Below, in pieces: positions 1 through 8,801 of a DNA stretch of 64,000 nucleotides. The translations under genes were made by a program, and so were the position numbers. The notes below the pieces were generated by a model. It saw nothing but the letters and a program-made list of their open reading frames with translations, had not been told where the DNA came from and did no database searches. Origin of the DNA: Aphanomyces cochlioides (taxonomy: Eukaryota; Oomycota; Saprolegniomycetes; Saprolegniales; Verrucalvaceae); assembly GCA_019828595.1 (NCBI GenBank), contig JAHQRK010000020.1, positions 1,488,001 to 1,552,000 on the forward strand. The letters are read 5' to 3'. The stretch's first letter is position 1. Each line of letters begins with the position of its first letter.

Positions 1-277
1 TGTGGCCACGGTGCGACGTTGGTACGGAGACTTCTCTACAACACTGCATGAGGCAGAGCGAAGAGCTTGGTAAAGGGTAAGAGTGTTTGTAAATAAGAAG
101 GTGGATGGAATGCGATGTTGTAGATGAAATGGCAGAGACGAGTCTCTGAAAATGGGCTGGAAGATAGTGAGGACTATAAGAATACAGGGTGTAGGATGTG
201 GTTGATGATGCCAGTTGGTAGTGTATGTAGATGACTAAAATAGTGTGTGAAAGGTCGGTGGCTGGAGGACGTATGTG
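1..277 (+). repeat. tRNA-Tyr unit spacer, 3' part
   Basis: This is the right-hand end of the non-coding spacer of a tandem tRNA-Tyr unit whose tRNA lies left of the window. The same sequence recurs before each later interrupted tRNA (for example 17870-18146). It holds a short perfect hairpin, AGAGAC-GA-GTCTCT, near position 140. The short open frames here are not conserved coding; I see no gene. Confidence 0.85.
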
Positions 278-292
278 TCCGGTCATAGCTCA
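278..292 (+). repeat. Target-site duplication: 5' fragment of tRNA-Tyr, left flank of LINE A1
   Basis: TCCGGTCATAGCTCA is base -1 to base 14 of the tRNA-Tyr gene. The tRNA is cut off here by the 3' end of LINE A1, and the same 15 bases recur at 7618-7632 on the other side of the element. It is therefore both a tRNA stump (A box broken) and the left target-site duplication. Confidence 0.95.
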
Positions 293-449
293 CTGCAATG
301 GGGAGGTATATTAATAGACTTTCAATATCTACTAATACTAATATTGCCTACTAACGGCTCATCCCACTTCCAAATGCTTCAGCAGATTTTCTACTTTGGG
401 CTTTGGAGTACAGCGATTTTTGACTTGTTGAATAAATACTTGGGGCTTG
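293..449 (-). other. 3' UTR and conserved 3' tail of family A
   Basis: This untranslated end of LINE A is kept in all seven A copies, including the 283-bp A5. Three blocks are shared with family B (8817-8894): CAATGGGGA at the very end, ACTAATATTGCC, and GGCTCATCCCAYTTCCAA (all + strand). There is no poly(A). The conservation across families that otherwise differ suggests this is the RNA structure the reverse transcriptase recognises; that role is inferred. Confidence 0.7.
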
Positions 450-3400
450 TTAATTTGGGGCTGAAGGTTGGAGCGCGAGCAAAGTCGGGTACTTGGCTAC
501 CAGTGGGCGATAGACAGGTTGTCTATGCAAAGTATTGATTGCTGAAATTGCTTCCACTCGTTGAGGGCTGTCAACTTCTTGGAGGCGAAGCCATCTGCGG
601 ATCGATGCATGCCATCGGATGAAGCTGACTTCTTGCCAAATTTCTGGCGGAGGCGGCTCCTTCGATTCGAACTTGGCGGCGTTGTGCGTTGTCCAAATAT
701 AGTGAAGGTTGGAAGCACACAGAAGAGCCCAGAGCACAAACAGTATGTCTTGAAGCTGGCTACCGCGTTCGTTGACTTGAAAGCGGTCGATGTTGGTGAT
801 GGCAGTCCAATCGAAATTGACACCGAAGCATCGCCAAGCGGTCGCGTGAAAACGCCAAAGGGGATACACGCGAGAGCAGGTGTGGAAGGCGTGGTGTTGG
901 TTCTCCGGTGCGTCGCAATTGGTATAGACACAGCAAATTACGTCTGGCTGCTGAGGTTGCAAGTAGAACAAGCGCGAGTTGACAGGCAGCATGTTGAACA
1001 ACAGTCGAAACCAAACGTCGCCATGGAGGGGAGGCGGCCAACGGCATGTTTTGCGGATGAGTCGCACGTAGGTCGCAATATCTTGTTGCTCGACGCGGGA
1101 CGATGTCGCCACTGGGTGCGGTTTTCCATCCGAAGGGGCGTGATGCGCCAAACGTGATACGAGTCGCTTGGGCCAACGCTCGAAGGATAGCAATTGATCT
1201 TTGAAAAGTGCCTTGAAAGGGTGACTTGTTGTATCGATATCGGTCAAAGCAGTTCCAGTTCGAACGCCAGACGTGCGGAGGACTTGGTCGAATATCTTGG
1301 TGAGGTGGCTATAAACTTGACCAGCACGTTCGGGTGCTGCAAATCCCATCGCGCCGTTCGCTTGTAACGTCACTTGTGCCGCACGGTTGTTGGATGACAG
1401 TCGATCAATAAACGCAGCTCTTGTAGGCCATGTCCCTTGCCGTGTCAAGAAGTCTTTGAGGCAGTGGAAACCGTTTTGAGACGCATGTCTACACCATCGA
1501 CGACACAGAGCAGTCTTCACGACATTTGATGTAGCACCCGCAGGACCAACTTGCAGAGCGGGGTAGGATGTCAGCCACACGGGGAGGTTCAAAAGTTCTT
1601 CGAGGCTTGGTGGCGAAGCGGTTCGCTTGGCCATAGGTGTGGCGGCCCATTGATGCCAAATGTCGTGCCAAAGAGGATGCAGCTCCCACAAAAACAACCA
1701 CTTGGAGCTGTGGTTGGGGAAGTACGTGAGAAAGTCGAACGGGTGGGTGTCGCGATACAGCTTGTTCATGACACGGGAAAATTGTCGCTTGACAAGCAAC
1801 TTCCATGGGGCAAATGTGTTGGGTGAATTGGGCTGCATCAAGAGTTGGAGCCGCAGCAGTCGCTGAGTCCGAAGCTTCGAAGCCACATGCGGAATACCGA
1901 GGCCGAGTTTTTGATCGAACTGCCACTTGCGGCAAATAGTTGAGCGATGATGGTCGGTGATTTGCGTCTTCCGACCAAGGATGTACTTGTTGACCATTCT
2001 TTGCCAAACGGCAACCATCGTTGGAGGCACATACACTGCAGCCGTGACATGCCATAACAACGACAACAACATGGTCGATACGATGAGTTTGCGGCCTTGG
2101 ATGGTTCGCGCACGACTTCCCCACGTTTGAAACGCAGCCAGAAACTTGTCGTTCAGTTGCTGGACTTGAAAATCGCGCGGCAGTCGGTGGCCAAAGAGAA
2201 TACCAAGGTATTTCACTGGCTTCTCGCTCGGCAAGACGTTCAAGAGGCCACCATCGTCGATGTCTTCGATATCGAGATTGTTGTTGAGCGCCAAAGTCAT
2301 GCACTTGGCAACGTTGAGACGAGCTCCAGACACAGAGCAAAAGTCTTCGACAATTGCCATTTGCTCGACCGCCGCTTGGAGGGATGACGAGAGTAGAGTC
2401 GTGTCGTCGGCAAAGTAGATGCTCGTCAGTGAGTCTCCATTTGGAAGGGGAATACCAAAATCAGGAGATCCGCGTAGCATTTCGCCGAGTGGCTCGAGGT
2501 AAAGTACGAAGAGCATGCACGATAGGGGGCAACCTTGCTTGACTCCGCGGGTAGGCCGTATGGTAGGGCCAAGACCGTCGTTGAAAATGATCTGGACCAG
2601 AGGCGTATTGTAAAGCAACTGAACCCAAGACACAAATGTGGGACCGATGTTCATCTCCTTGAGTACGTCGAAGAGAAAGCCTTGGTCAACCATATCGTAT
2701 GCCTTGGAAAAGTCGAGAAACGTCGCGTAGTAGTCGTGGTCTTCATTGGTACAGAAAGTCTGCAATGCTTGTACCAGCATCACGTGGTCGTGCAAGCGAC
2801 GGCCAGGGACAAAACCAGCTTGGCTTGGGTGAGCGAGGTATGGGGCAACTTGTGCAAGACGGTAGGCCAGCGCCCGCGATAGAATCTTGACTTCAACCGA
2901 CATGAGAGTAATCGGCCGATAGTTGCCAGGGTCGCCTCTGTCTCCAGCCTTGAACAAGAGCGCCACTGCACTTCGGCGTTGTTGGAGCAGGAGGTGACCG
3001 TGATGGGTGAGTTGGTAGTTGAACACCTTGAGCAGGATTTGGGCGAATACGTCCGGGGAGATTTGAAAGAAAGCTGCAGGCCAGCCGTCTGAACCAGGAG
3101 ACTTGTTCGGGTTCATAGACTTGAGCGCGCCGCACAGGTCTTCCGCCGTGAGAGGACTTTCCAGAGCGTCGCGCTGTTCTTGAGTGAGACGTCGAGTAAT
3201 GGCTCGAATGATAGCTCGGCGACGGGCCCGATTCAACGGTGGTTGGTCTCTTGGAGTGACCATGATGTTTTTCCAATGAGACGTAAAACCAGCCTTGACT
3301 TCAGACGGGTCAGTCGACGTTGCACCGTTGATTGTCACGGACGAGAGCGGCACTTTGATCCCCTTGGGTCGACGAAAAAAGTGACTGGTACCTCGCTCGT

Positions 3401-4604
3401 TGACGTTGGCGTGAAAGTCGAATTGCTGATCCAGGTTGAACTGTCGGTACTCGCTGCGGGCAGTGTCAAGGGCTTGACGGGCGGTATTAACAATGGATGT
3501 CTCAACGAGTCCCATGTCGAATGCTCGGCGGGAAGTAAGCCACTTCATCTTGAGGCTGTTGAGTGTGTACTTCATCGAGTCAATGTACTGGCGATGACTG
3601 ACTTGGAGACGCTTCTTCATTCTCTTCAACCAGCCGTACCACTTTGCGCCGAAGTTTTGAGTGTCGTCTGCGCGCATCTCGTCCAAAAGTTGATTGGCTT
3701 CGGCCTTGATCGCTGCGACTACTTGAGGGTTCTTTAAGAGCTCACGGGGGAGGCGCCAGTAACTTCGGTCGGGAGCTCGCTGCTCGCAGGAGAGGACCAC
3801 TTTGTGTTCCATGTGGTCGCCTGCAAAGCTGCTTGGGGAATAGCTTGAACGTGCGTACGTTTGAGCGACGATATCTTGGTCCACAAACAGGTAGTCGAGG
3901 CGGTTGCTTCGACCAGGGCCGCTGTAAACGCGCTCGTTGGGGTGGTGCATCCTCCACGCATCGATAACACCAAGTGCTGAAAGCCAGGCAATGCATTCCG
4001 CCTTACCAGCGTTGTGGTCTTGGCGAGGTCGAGTCGCGTCCAGATGCTCCTCCAGGGGTAAGTTGAAATCGCCTCCGACAAAGTGAATGCTGTCGTCTTC
4101 AAAGTCGCGAGGCAGATCGTCGAAAAACGGTGCTCGAGAGTGAGCGATAACCGGGGCATAGACGTTGTGAAAGTACACAGGAACGCCGTCCCACTGAGTT
4201 CGAACAACCATGTATCTTCCAGGTCGGTCATGGGTGGTCAAGTGTTGCAGGTCGAGGAATCCAGGCATGGATCCATGGAAATACGATGCCACACCGCAGC
4301 GCCGATTGTTGAGTGAGTCGACGCGATCAGTGCGGAGATCGTTGGTGAAGAGCTTGTATTTGCCAACGCCTACTTCGTTGTTGAGGTGGAGTTGGAAGGT
4401 TTCGAGATGTTTGATGTTATTGATTTTGGTTTCTTGAAAGAAAACGGCTTGGGTCGGAATTTGGAGTCGCCGCGCCACAAGATGTCCGTTGTCTTTCAGC
4501 CCATTGAGGTTGGCAGTGGTCAGTTCGAGTATGGGGAACTTGGTGAAGAGACCGGCCGCGACCACCTTAGCCACGGAACGCGACAGACGTTGCGTTCGCA
4601 ACAT
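450..4604 (-). CDS. LINE A1 ORF2: AP-type endonuclease / reverse transcriptase
   Basis: This 1,384-residue polyprotein would nick the tRNA-Tyr gene and reverse-transcribe the element RNA from the nick. Visible motifs in order: endonuclease start TTANLNGLKDNG near residue 30, catalytic QETK near 55, GGDFNLP near 176 and the terminal GDHMEH near 262. The reverse transcriptase follows, with KSPGSDGWPAAFF near 505, FKAGDRGDPGNYRPI, the FLDFSKAYD block, GVKQGCPLS and the catalytic FADD near 731. Near 1,225 is a zinc-binding C-x4-C-x7-H-x4-C motif followed by a Trp, as in the zf-RVT domain of plant-type LINEs. No RNase H domain is evident. The frame is open throughout. An AUG exists at 4602-4604, 38 bases upstream of the ORF1 stop, in the +1 frame relative to ORF1; whether it is used is uncertain because families B and C lack it. 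Confidence 0.93.
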   Translation of the reverse strand: MLRTQRLSRSVAKVVAAGLFTKFPILELTTANLNGLKDNGHLVARRLQIPTQAVFFQETKINNIKHLETFQLHLNNEVGVGKYKLFTNDLRTDRVDSLNNRRCGVASYFHGSMPGFLDLQHLTTHDRPGRYMVVRTQWDGVPVYFHNVYAPVIAHSRAPFFDDLPRDFEDDSIHFVGGDFNLPLEEHLDATRPRQDHNAGKAECIAWLSALGVIDAWRMHHPNERVYSGPGRSNRLDYLFVDQDIVAQTYARSSYSPSSFAGDHMEHKVVLSCEQRAPDRSYWRLPRELLKNPQVVAAIKAEANQLLDEMRADDTQNFGAKWYGWLKRMKKRLQVSHRQYIDSMKYTLNSLKMKWLTSRRAFDMGLVETSIVNTARQALDTARSEYRQFNLDQQFDFHANVNERGTSHFFRRPKGIKVPLSSVTINGATSTDPSEVKAGFTSHWKNIMVTPRDQPPLNRARRRAIIRAITRRLTQEQRDALESPLTAEDLCGALKSMNPNKSPGSDGWPAAFFQISPDVFAQILLKVFNYQLTHHGHLLLQQRRSAVALLFKAGDRGDPGNYRPITLMSVEVKILSRALAYRLAQVAPYLAHPSQAGFVPGRRLHDHVMLVQALQTFCTNEDHDYYATFLDFSKAYDMVDQGFLFDVLKEMNIGPTFVSWVQLLYNTPLVQIIFNDGLGPTIRPTRGVKQGCPLSCMLFVLYLEPLGEMLRGSPDFGIPLPNGDSLTSIYFADDTTLLSSSLQAAVEQMAIVEDFCSVSGARLNVAKCMTLALNNNLDIEDIDDGGLLNVLPSEKPVKYLGILFGHRLPRDFQVQQLNDKFLAAFQTWGSRARTIQGRKLIVSTMLLSLLWHVTAAVYVPPTMVAVWQRMVNKYILGRKTQITDHHRSTICRKWQFDQKLGLGIPHVASKLRTQRLLRLQLLMQPNSPNTFAPWKLLVKRQFSRVMNKLYRDTHPFDFLTYFPNHSSKWLFLWELHPLWHDIWHQWAATPMAKRTASPPSLEELLNLPVWLTSYPALQVGPAGATSNVVKTALCRRWCRHASQNGFHCLKDFLTRQGTWPTRAAFIDRLSSNNRAAQVTLQANGAMGFAAPERAGQVYSHLTKIFDQVLRTSGVRTGTALTDIDTTSHPFKALFKDQLLSFERWPKRLVSRLAHHAPSDGKPHPVATSSRVEQQDIATYVRLIRKTCRWPPPLHGDVWFRLLFNMLPVNSRLFYLQPQQPDVICCVYTNCDAPENQHHAFHTCSRVYPLWRFHATAWRCFGVNFDWTAITNIDRFQVNERGSQLQDILFVLWALLCASNLHYIWTTHNAAKFESKEPPPPEIWQEVSFIRWHASIRRWLRLQEVDSPQRVEAISAINTLHRQPVYRPLVAKYPTLLALQPSAPN
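4556..4604 (-). other. ORF1/ORF2 overlap and probable recoding or reinitiation site, A1
   Basis: On the coding strand the ORF1 stop sits in CGTGGCTAAGGTGGTCGCGG (4556-4575). ORF2 reads the same bases in the +1 frame as GTG-GCT-AAG-GTG-GTC. Family B has the same block with one change, and family C keeps CTAAGGT and the downstream GCGGCC. Conservation of the stop context across such distant copies suggests a functional translational junction. Confidence 0.55.
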
Positions 4605-7566
4605 CTCCCAGCATGAGTGTCTGAGTGTCGGGTTGGAACATCACTTGGTTGTCGAAGGTGGGGTCCAGGGAGCCAGCCTCATGGAATTCCAGGATCGTGG
4701 TCAAGACGTATCGCGACTTCTCGTCTTCGCCGGCATACAACGTTTCCATGATATTCCAAATCAAGAGGCCGAAGCTCGTGTCAAGCAATATGGCAGATAG
4801 CGATACGCCCGACAAACAGCGGGAGCCCAAATGAGAAGCCAGTGCAGTGACCGGGTACTTGGTAGAGGCCACGATCGCAGCATCACTGTTGTAGTACGTT
4901 GGAGCATGAATGGCCAAGAGAACTTCTGCCACAGCCAACACTTCTTCCAGGTCGCCGCGGTGGAGGGAAATCTCGTCGCCGTCAATGGTAGTATCGATGA
5001 AGTCGATGTTCTTGAATAGCTCGATGTTGCTGAAGATGGCTTGAACGTGCTCGCGGGTCATACGCACACCCCACGTCAATGAGTACAGCTGGGAGAACGG
5101 TTTGTCTCCACCCCAAGTCGCTCGAAGCCACCGATGGAGGAGGCGTTGTCTCACAAAGTACTCAAAGCATGCACGGTCTTCATCAAAAAGTCGGTGCAGT
5201 TGCAAGCCAAATTCAATCGGGGAACGCTCGAGATGGCTACACAGCATGTCGACGCGGCCGTCGTTGATGAGTTGGGCAAGGTTGAACGAGCTGTTGGTCA
5301 CTGCATCTTCGACTTGGGTTGAGAGATGCAATGGAACTTTGGCTGTCTTGGTGTCGAGGTCTTGTAGTTCGGCGAGAATTTCGTCAAGAGACATTTCTAT
5401 GCGCTTGGGAACGCCATCTTGGATCTTGGTGCCGCCGACAAATTGACCGGACGTAGGGAGGTGGGGAGGGTCATCCGAGACGTCCAGCTTGGGTACAATC
5501 GTTGAGATCTTGTAATCGCCAAACTGAGCAACGTGTTCCTCGGGGTTGACACACACACGTTCGTCGAGGGCTTCAAACATGTTGGGCGAAATCCAAGAGC
5601 GGCCATGCTCGGGGGAATCCACTTGCTGTTGCGTCTTCTTGCGCTTGCCTCTCGACGCCTTGACGCCAGTCCACTGCGGAGGGTTGGCTTGCGCAGTTTT
5701 CCGACGTTTTGGCGCCTTGGGAGTCGAAGAAGGCGGGTTGGTTGGGCTGGGAGCTGGCTTGTTCAATCCATATTGGCGGGACGTTGCATCAAGGTCCAAA
5801 CGAACCAAGTTCTTGTCACGAAAATACCACCCTTGACCGTACACGCGGAGACAACGGCCCTTGAAAAGAATTTCTTCGACGAGACGGCCGTCGCGCTGTA
5901 TGGTCGTTGGTACGGAGGTTCCTTCAAAGTAAAGGCGGTACCGAGAGCTCGCCATACCGCTTGAAGAGGAAACGTTGGGGTAGGAGCCCCACAGGAAGCG
6001 TGGCTCCAACTTGGTCATGACGTCGAAGATCAGGCGCTCTTCGTCTTGATCTTGAAGGCCTTGAGGGATGTCCATGAAAAATCCGCCGAGGACGTGCGGA
6101 ACGTTCATCGTGAAGTGTTGGGACGAGCCATCTCGAGCGACTTGAATCTTAAACGCGATGCCTCGCAGCTTCGTCATCGCTTCGTGAGAGGCAACACCCC
6201 ACTTGAGCATGCGGTTCGGGATGTCCTTCTCGCATCTCACAATGTCAGCAATCGCAGTGTCGAGGCCGAGGGCTTGGTTGTCGAAAAGGATCGATGCCAT
6301 GGCAGCTGAAACATCGATGGTCTTCGTGTGTGCACCCGTGGGCATCTGCAACCAGCCGACGATGCCGCGCGCCGAGTGCTTCTGGATCGGGAGGGTGTCT
6401 TCAAACGTGAGGGTTCCAGCAGCACGCTTGCGAAGGAGGGGTTCGAGTTCCTCCATCGTGGGCTGGTAAGGAGCAACGTCCTTGGTCTTGATGGCCTTGG
6501 CAGACTGAGACCGCTGTTGCGCTTGGAAGGCCCATACGTCGTTGGGGGCCTGGCGGTTGTTGGGTTGGCCACGGCCAGGTGTCTGGGCTCCGCCAGATTG
6601 AGAAATGTTTTCCAAATGCGATCCGGGTGAAGCCTGAGACGATGGCTGGCGGACTGAGTGAGAGTCCGAGTCGTGCGTCAGACCAACACTCAAGCGTGCG
6701 TCAGAGGCTTGGTCTTGTCCGGACCCTGTCCCATGGTGGACAGAGTCACACGTTTGACCTTCACTCGCGTTGGACTTCGAGAAGCTTCCATGGGTGACTT
6801 GGTCTTGAGTATTCCCATGACCAACACTGGCCACAGGGTTGTTCGCGATTGTTCCAGATCTTGCCCGATGATTCTTCGAGAAGAGACCATCACTCATGGA
6901 GCGACTAGTCTCGATGGGATCTTGACCTGTCGCCAGAGTGGACTTGTCGCTCGGGGGATTCTTCGAGAAGGGACCTTCACTCAGGGATGGACTGTTCTCG
7001 AATCTTCCTTGACATGTCGTCATGTTGACGTCGGTGCTTGAGCGAGTCTTCGAGAAGCCACTATCACTCGTCGAGAGAACATTCTCGAAAGGAACAGAAC
7101 CCAACGGAGTCTTGCCAGGCAAGCCACCATCACTCACGATGGACGTGGTTGATGGAGATTCTTCGGGCAAGGTCGTTGACGTCATGAGCACATCTTCCGA
7201 GGTTGGAACGCCGTCTTGCCAGGCTTCGTCGCAAGTGTCAGAGGTCGTTGGATCATTCGCGGGATCGCAAGCCTTCGTCGAGCGAGTCACAGGCAAGGGT
7301 TCAAAACGGCGCGGTTTCGAAGGGGTTGCACGTTGACGTGGAAACGGAACGCGCGTTGGAGTAGGGAGCGGATTCGTAGACGCGTCATGATGCGAAGCGT
7401 TGGAAGCATCGTCGACGTCCTCTTCCAACGACGACGCCATGTCGGTATCGCTTGGGGATGGGTCAGCAACGACGATGACGTCCATATCGCTGGGGCTGGA
7501 CGCCGAGGGAGAGAACGCGGAGGAGCAAGATGGGGCACGAGGGTTGGTCGAGCGGGTAGCAACCAT
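4567..7566 (-). CDS. LINE A1 ORF1: element RNA-binding-type protein
   Basis: The start is ATG 7564-7566 (MVATRSTN), because family B starts at the aligned place (MATTRSSS). An upstream in-frame ATG at 7624-7626 lies in the antisense tRNA and is treated as incidental. The product has 999 residues. The N-terminal third is Ser/Thr/Pro-rich, probably disordered, with a 29-residue repeat containing FSK(N/T). Residues about 405-590 form a conserved middle domain, from the GWLQM motif to a VYGQGW motif; it could be RRM-like as in other LINE ORF1 proteins, but I cannot show this. A basic stretch (RGKRKK) follows. The C-terminal part (about 870-940) contains a conserved EVLAVAEVLLAIHAP block also present in families B and C. 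The likely role is binding element RNA; there are no clear CCHC knuckles. It overlaps ORF2 by 38 bases. Confidence 0.85.
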   Translation of the reverse strand: MVATRSTNPRAPSCSSAFSPSASSPSDMDVIVVADPSPSDTDMASSLEEDVDDASNASHHDASTNPLPTPTRVPFPRQRATPSKPRRFEPLPVTRSTKACDPANDPTTSDTCDEAWQDGVPTSEDVLMTSTTLPEESPSTTSIVSDGGLPGKTPLGSVPFENVLSTSDSGFSKTRSSTDVNMTTCQGRFENSPSLSEGPFSKNPPSDKSTLATGQDPIETSRSMSDGLFSKNHRARSGTIANNPVASVGHGNTQDQVTHGSFSKSNASEGQTCDSVHHGTGSGQDQASDARLSVGLTHDSDSHSVRQPSSQASPGSHLENISQSGGAQTPGRGQPNNRQAPNDVWAFQAQQRSQSAKAIKTKDVAPYQPTMEELEPLLRKRAAGTLTFEDTLPIQKHSARGIVGWLQMPTGAHTKTIDVSAAMASILFDNQALGLDTAIADIVRCEKDIPNRMLKWGVASHEAMTKLRGIAFKIQVARDGSSQHFTMNVPHVLGGFFMDIPQGLQDQDEERLIFDVMTKLEPRFLWGSYPNVSSSSGMASSRYRLYFEGTSVPTTIQRDGRLVEEILFKGRCLRVYGQGWYFRDKNLVRLDLDATSRQYGLNKPAPSPTNPPSSTPKAPKRRKTAQANPPQWTGVKASRGKRKKTQQQVDSPEHGRSWISPNMFEALDERVCVNPEEHVAQFGDYKISTIVPKLDVSDDPPHLPTSGQFVGGTKIQDGVPKRIEMSLDEILAELQDLDTKTAKVPLHLSTQVEDAVTNSSFNLAQLINDGRVDMLCSHLERSPIEFGLQLHRLFDEDRACFEYFVRQRLLHRWLRATWGGDKPFSQLYSLTWGVRMTREHVQAIFSNIELFKNIDFIDTTIDGDEISLHRGDLEEVLAVAEVLLAIHAPTYYNSDAAIVASTKYPVTALASHLGSRCLSGVSLSAILLDTSFGLLIWNIMETLYAGEDEKSRYVLTTILEFHEAGSLDPTFDNQVMFQPDTQTLMLGDVANATSVAFRG
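6770..7135 (-). repeat. Degenerate 87-bp coding repeats in ORF1 of family A
   Basis: In the Ser-rich region of ORF1 the motif S(D/E)xxFSK recurs at 87-bp spacing (near 7055, 6968 and 6881), with a weaker copy near 6783. The unit is 29 codons. The same repeats exist in A2 and A3. Family B ORF1 lacks them and is shorter. Confidence 0.6.
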
Positions 7567-7603
7567 ATTGTCAGATAGCGTAGAGTGGTACTGCGGGGTA
7601 GCT

Positions 7604-7617
7604 GGCAAATTGGAAAC
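7604..7617 (-). promoter_or_regulatory. 5'-terminal motif of LINE A1, possible core promoter
   Basis: The first 14 element bases read GTTTCCAATTTGCC. They are identical in family B, and family C has TTT at bases 2-4 and TTTGCC at 9-14 in the same register. CAATTTGC fits the oomycete FPR core-promoter consensus MAWTTTNC as I recall it. With a 5' UTR of only about 50 nt, an initiation signal anchored at the 5' end is plausible. Function is inferred. Confidence 0.4.
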
Positions 7618-7618
7618 T

Positions 7619-7715
7619 CCGGTCATAGCTCAGTTGGTAGAGCGTTTGACTGTAGTGGAAAGTTGTATTGGATTCAGTATGGCTTCAGAAATCAAATGGC
7701 CACCGGTTGACCGGA
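7619..7715 (+). pseudogene. tRNA-Tyr(GUA) with 11-bp T-arm deletion
   Basis: The gene matches the intact copies except that 11 bp are missing between two CCGGTT repeats, removing the T-loop and the 3' half of the T-stem. The B box (GGTTCGATTCC) is destroyed, so TFIIIC recognition and folding should fail. Anticodon GTA, the 35-nt intron and the acceptor ends are present. Its first 14 bases are the right-hand target-site duplication of LINE A1. A collapse between short direct repeats explains it; an assembly error is possible. Confidence 0.9.
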
Positions 7716-8801
7716 CTCTCTTTTTCACACTTTCATCTCCTTTCCTTCTCTTACCCTCTTTTTTCCACCTCTCTCTTCATCTTCACGACCTTTACACGTC
7801 CCAACATTTAGATTCATCACATTTACCTACACATACAACAACTACACACGATACAGTCTATTCCAATGCCACACAAACAAATCTACGCGTTTTCACCAGC
7901 ATTCACGCGGCATGAGCCATCATTGCTCTGTCTTGTTTATTTCATGTGCAGGACACATTGGATGCACCCCAAAAGACATTACAATCAAGAGGAATCACAT
8001 TCCCTTACATACGTTGTCGTGCCAGTATTTTTGTCGCTCGTCAATCTCTGACAAAAACTCCTCCACGTAGTAGCATAGAAGTGCCATTTTGAAGGTCCAG
8101 TGAGCATACATGCCCCACAGCTCCTACGTTTGCCTTTCGGATGTCTGTGACGGCTCAGTTCAAAGTAGTTCGGGGTTGACGTTTTAAGTGATGCCTCGCT
8201 AATTCATTGATCGAAATGAACAACACGTTATTTAAACATGGTTGCTTCTTGGAGGATAAAACAGTTTATGTTGGTTGTCCAAAATGAACAGCCTCATACT
8301 TTCCAACCTCTGAATTGAGGTATAATCCCTTTGCAAAAACAAATCGCAACGACGTTTGGCTTCAACACAGAGAGAGGAGGAAAAAGAGTCTACCAATCGC
8401 ACACGCATACATTCCGTTCTTGTTGTGTCGTTGTTTTAGTCACTCATATTTTGGCAAGTCATATATACATTCTTTTTGGGGGGACACAGCACGAGGAGTC
8501 ATCGTGCTAACTTGGTGCGTGCTGTGTGGCCACGGTGCGACGTTGGTACGGAGACTTCTCTACAACACTGCATGAGGCAGAGCGAAGAGCTTGGTAAAGG
8601 GTAAGAGTGTTTGTAAATAAGAAGGTGGATGGAATGCGATGTTGTAGATGAAATGGCAGAGACGAGTCTCTGAAAATGGGCTGGAAGATAGTGAGGACTA
8701 TAAGAATACAGGGTGTAGGATGTGGTTGATGATGCCAGTTGGTAGTGTATGTAGATGACTAAAATAGTGTGTGAAAGGTCGGTGGCTGGAGGACGTATGT
8801 G
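7716..8801 (+). repeat. tRNA-Tyr unit spacer
   Basis: About 1.09 kb of non-coding spacer: a pol III T-run at 7721-7725, a CT-rich tract of about 75 bp, AT-rich sequence, alternative hairpins around 8484-8527, then the next tRNA start. It is nearly identical to the other spacers. Short frames on both strands recur only because the spacers are copies; I see no gene. Confidence 0.85.

Larger units (their letters stand above)
293..7617 (-). mobile_element. LINE A1, full-length tRNA-Tyr-specific non-LTR retrotransposon
   Basis: This 7,325-bp element is bounded by 15-bp duplications of the tRNA-Tyr start (278-292 and 7618-7632). In element orientation it has a 51-nt 5' UTR, ORF1, an overlapping ORF2 and a 157-nt 3' UTR. 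There are no LTRs, integrase or poly(A) tail, so this is a non-LTR element with a defined 3' end. AP-type endonuclease plus reverse transcriptase places it with L1/Tx1-like LINEs, an inference from motif order and not a phylogeny. It is antisense to the tRNA, so its 5' end abuts the rebuilt tRNA head to head. It is the only family A copy with both frames intact, hence the candidate active master. It differs by one base in length from A2, implying very recent movement. Confidence 0.95.

Noticed and set aside
561..1157. + strand frames of up to 198 codons opposite the LINE ORFs
   Set aside because: Shadow frames of the reverse-transcriptase genes on the - strand; no domain logic.
8640..8760. 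Box C/D snoRNA in the spacer (TGATGA and CTGA are present)
   Set aside because: The CTGA precedes the TGATGA, the wrong order for a C/D RNA, and no terminal stem is visible.
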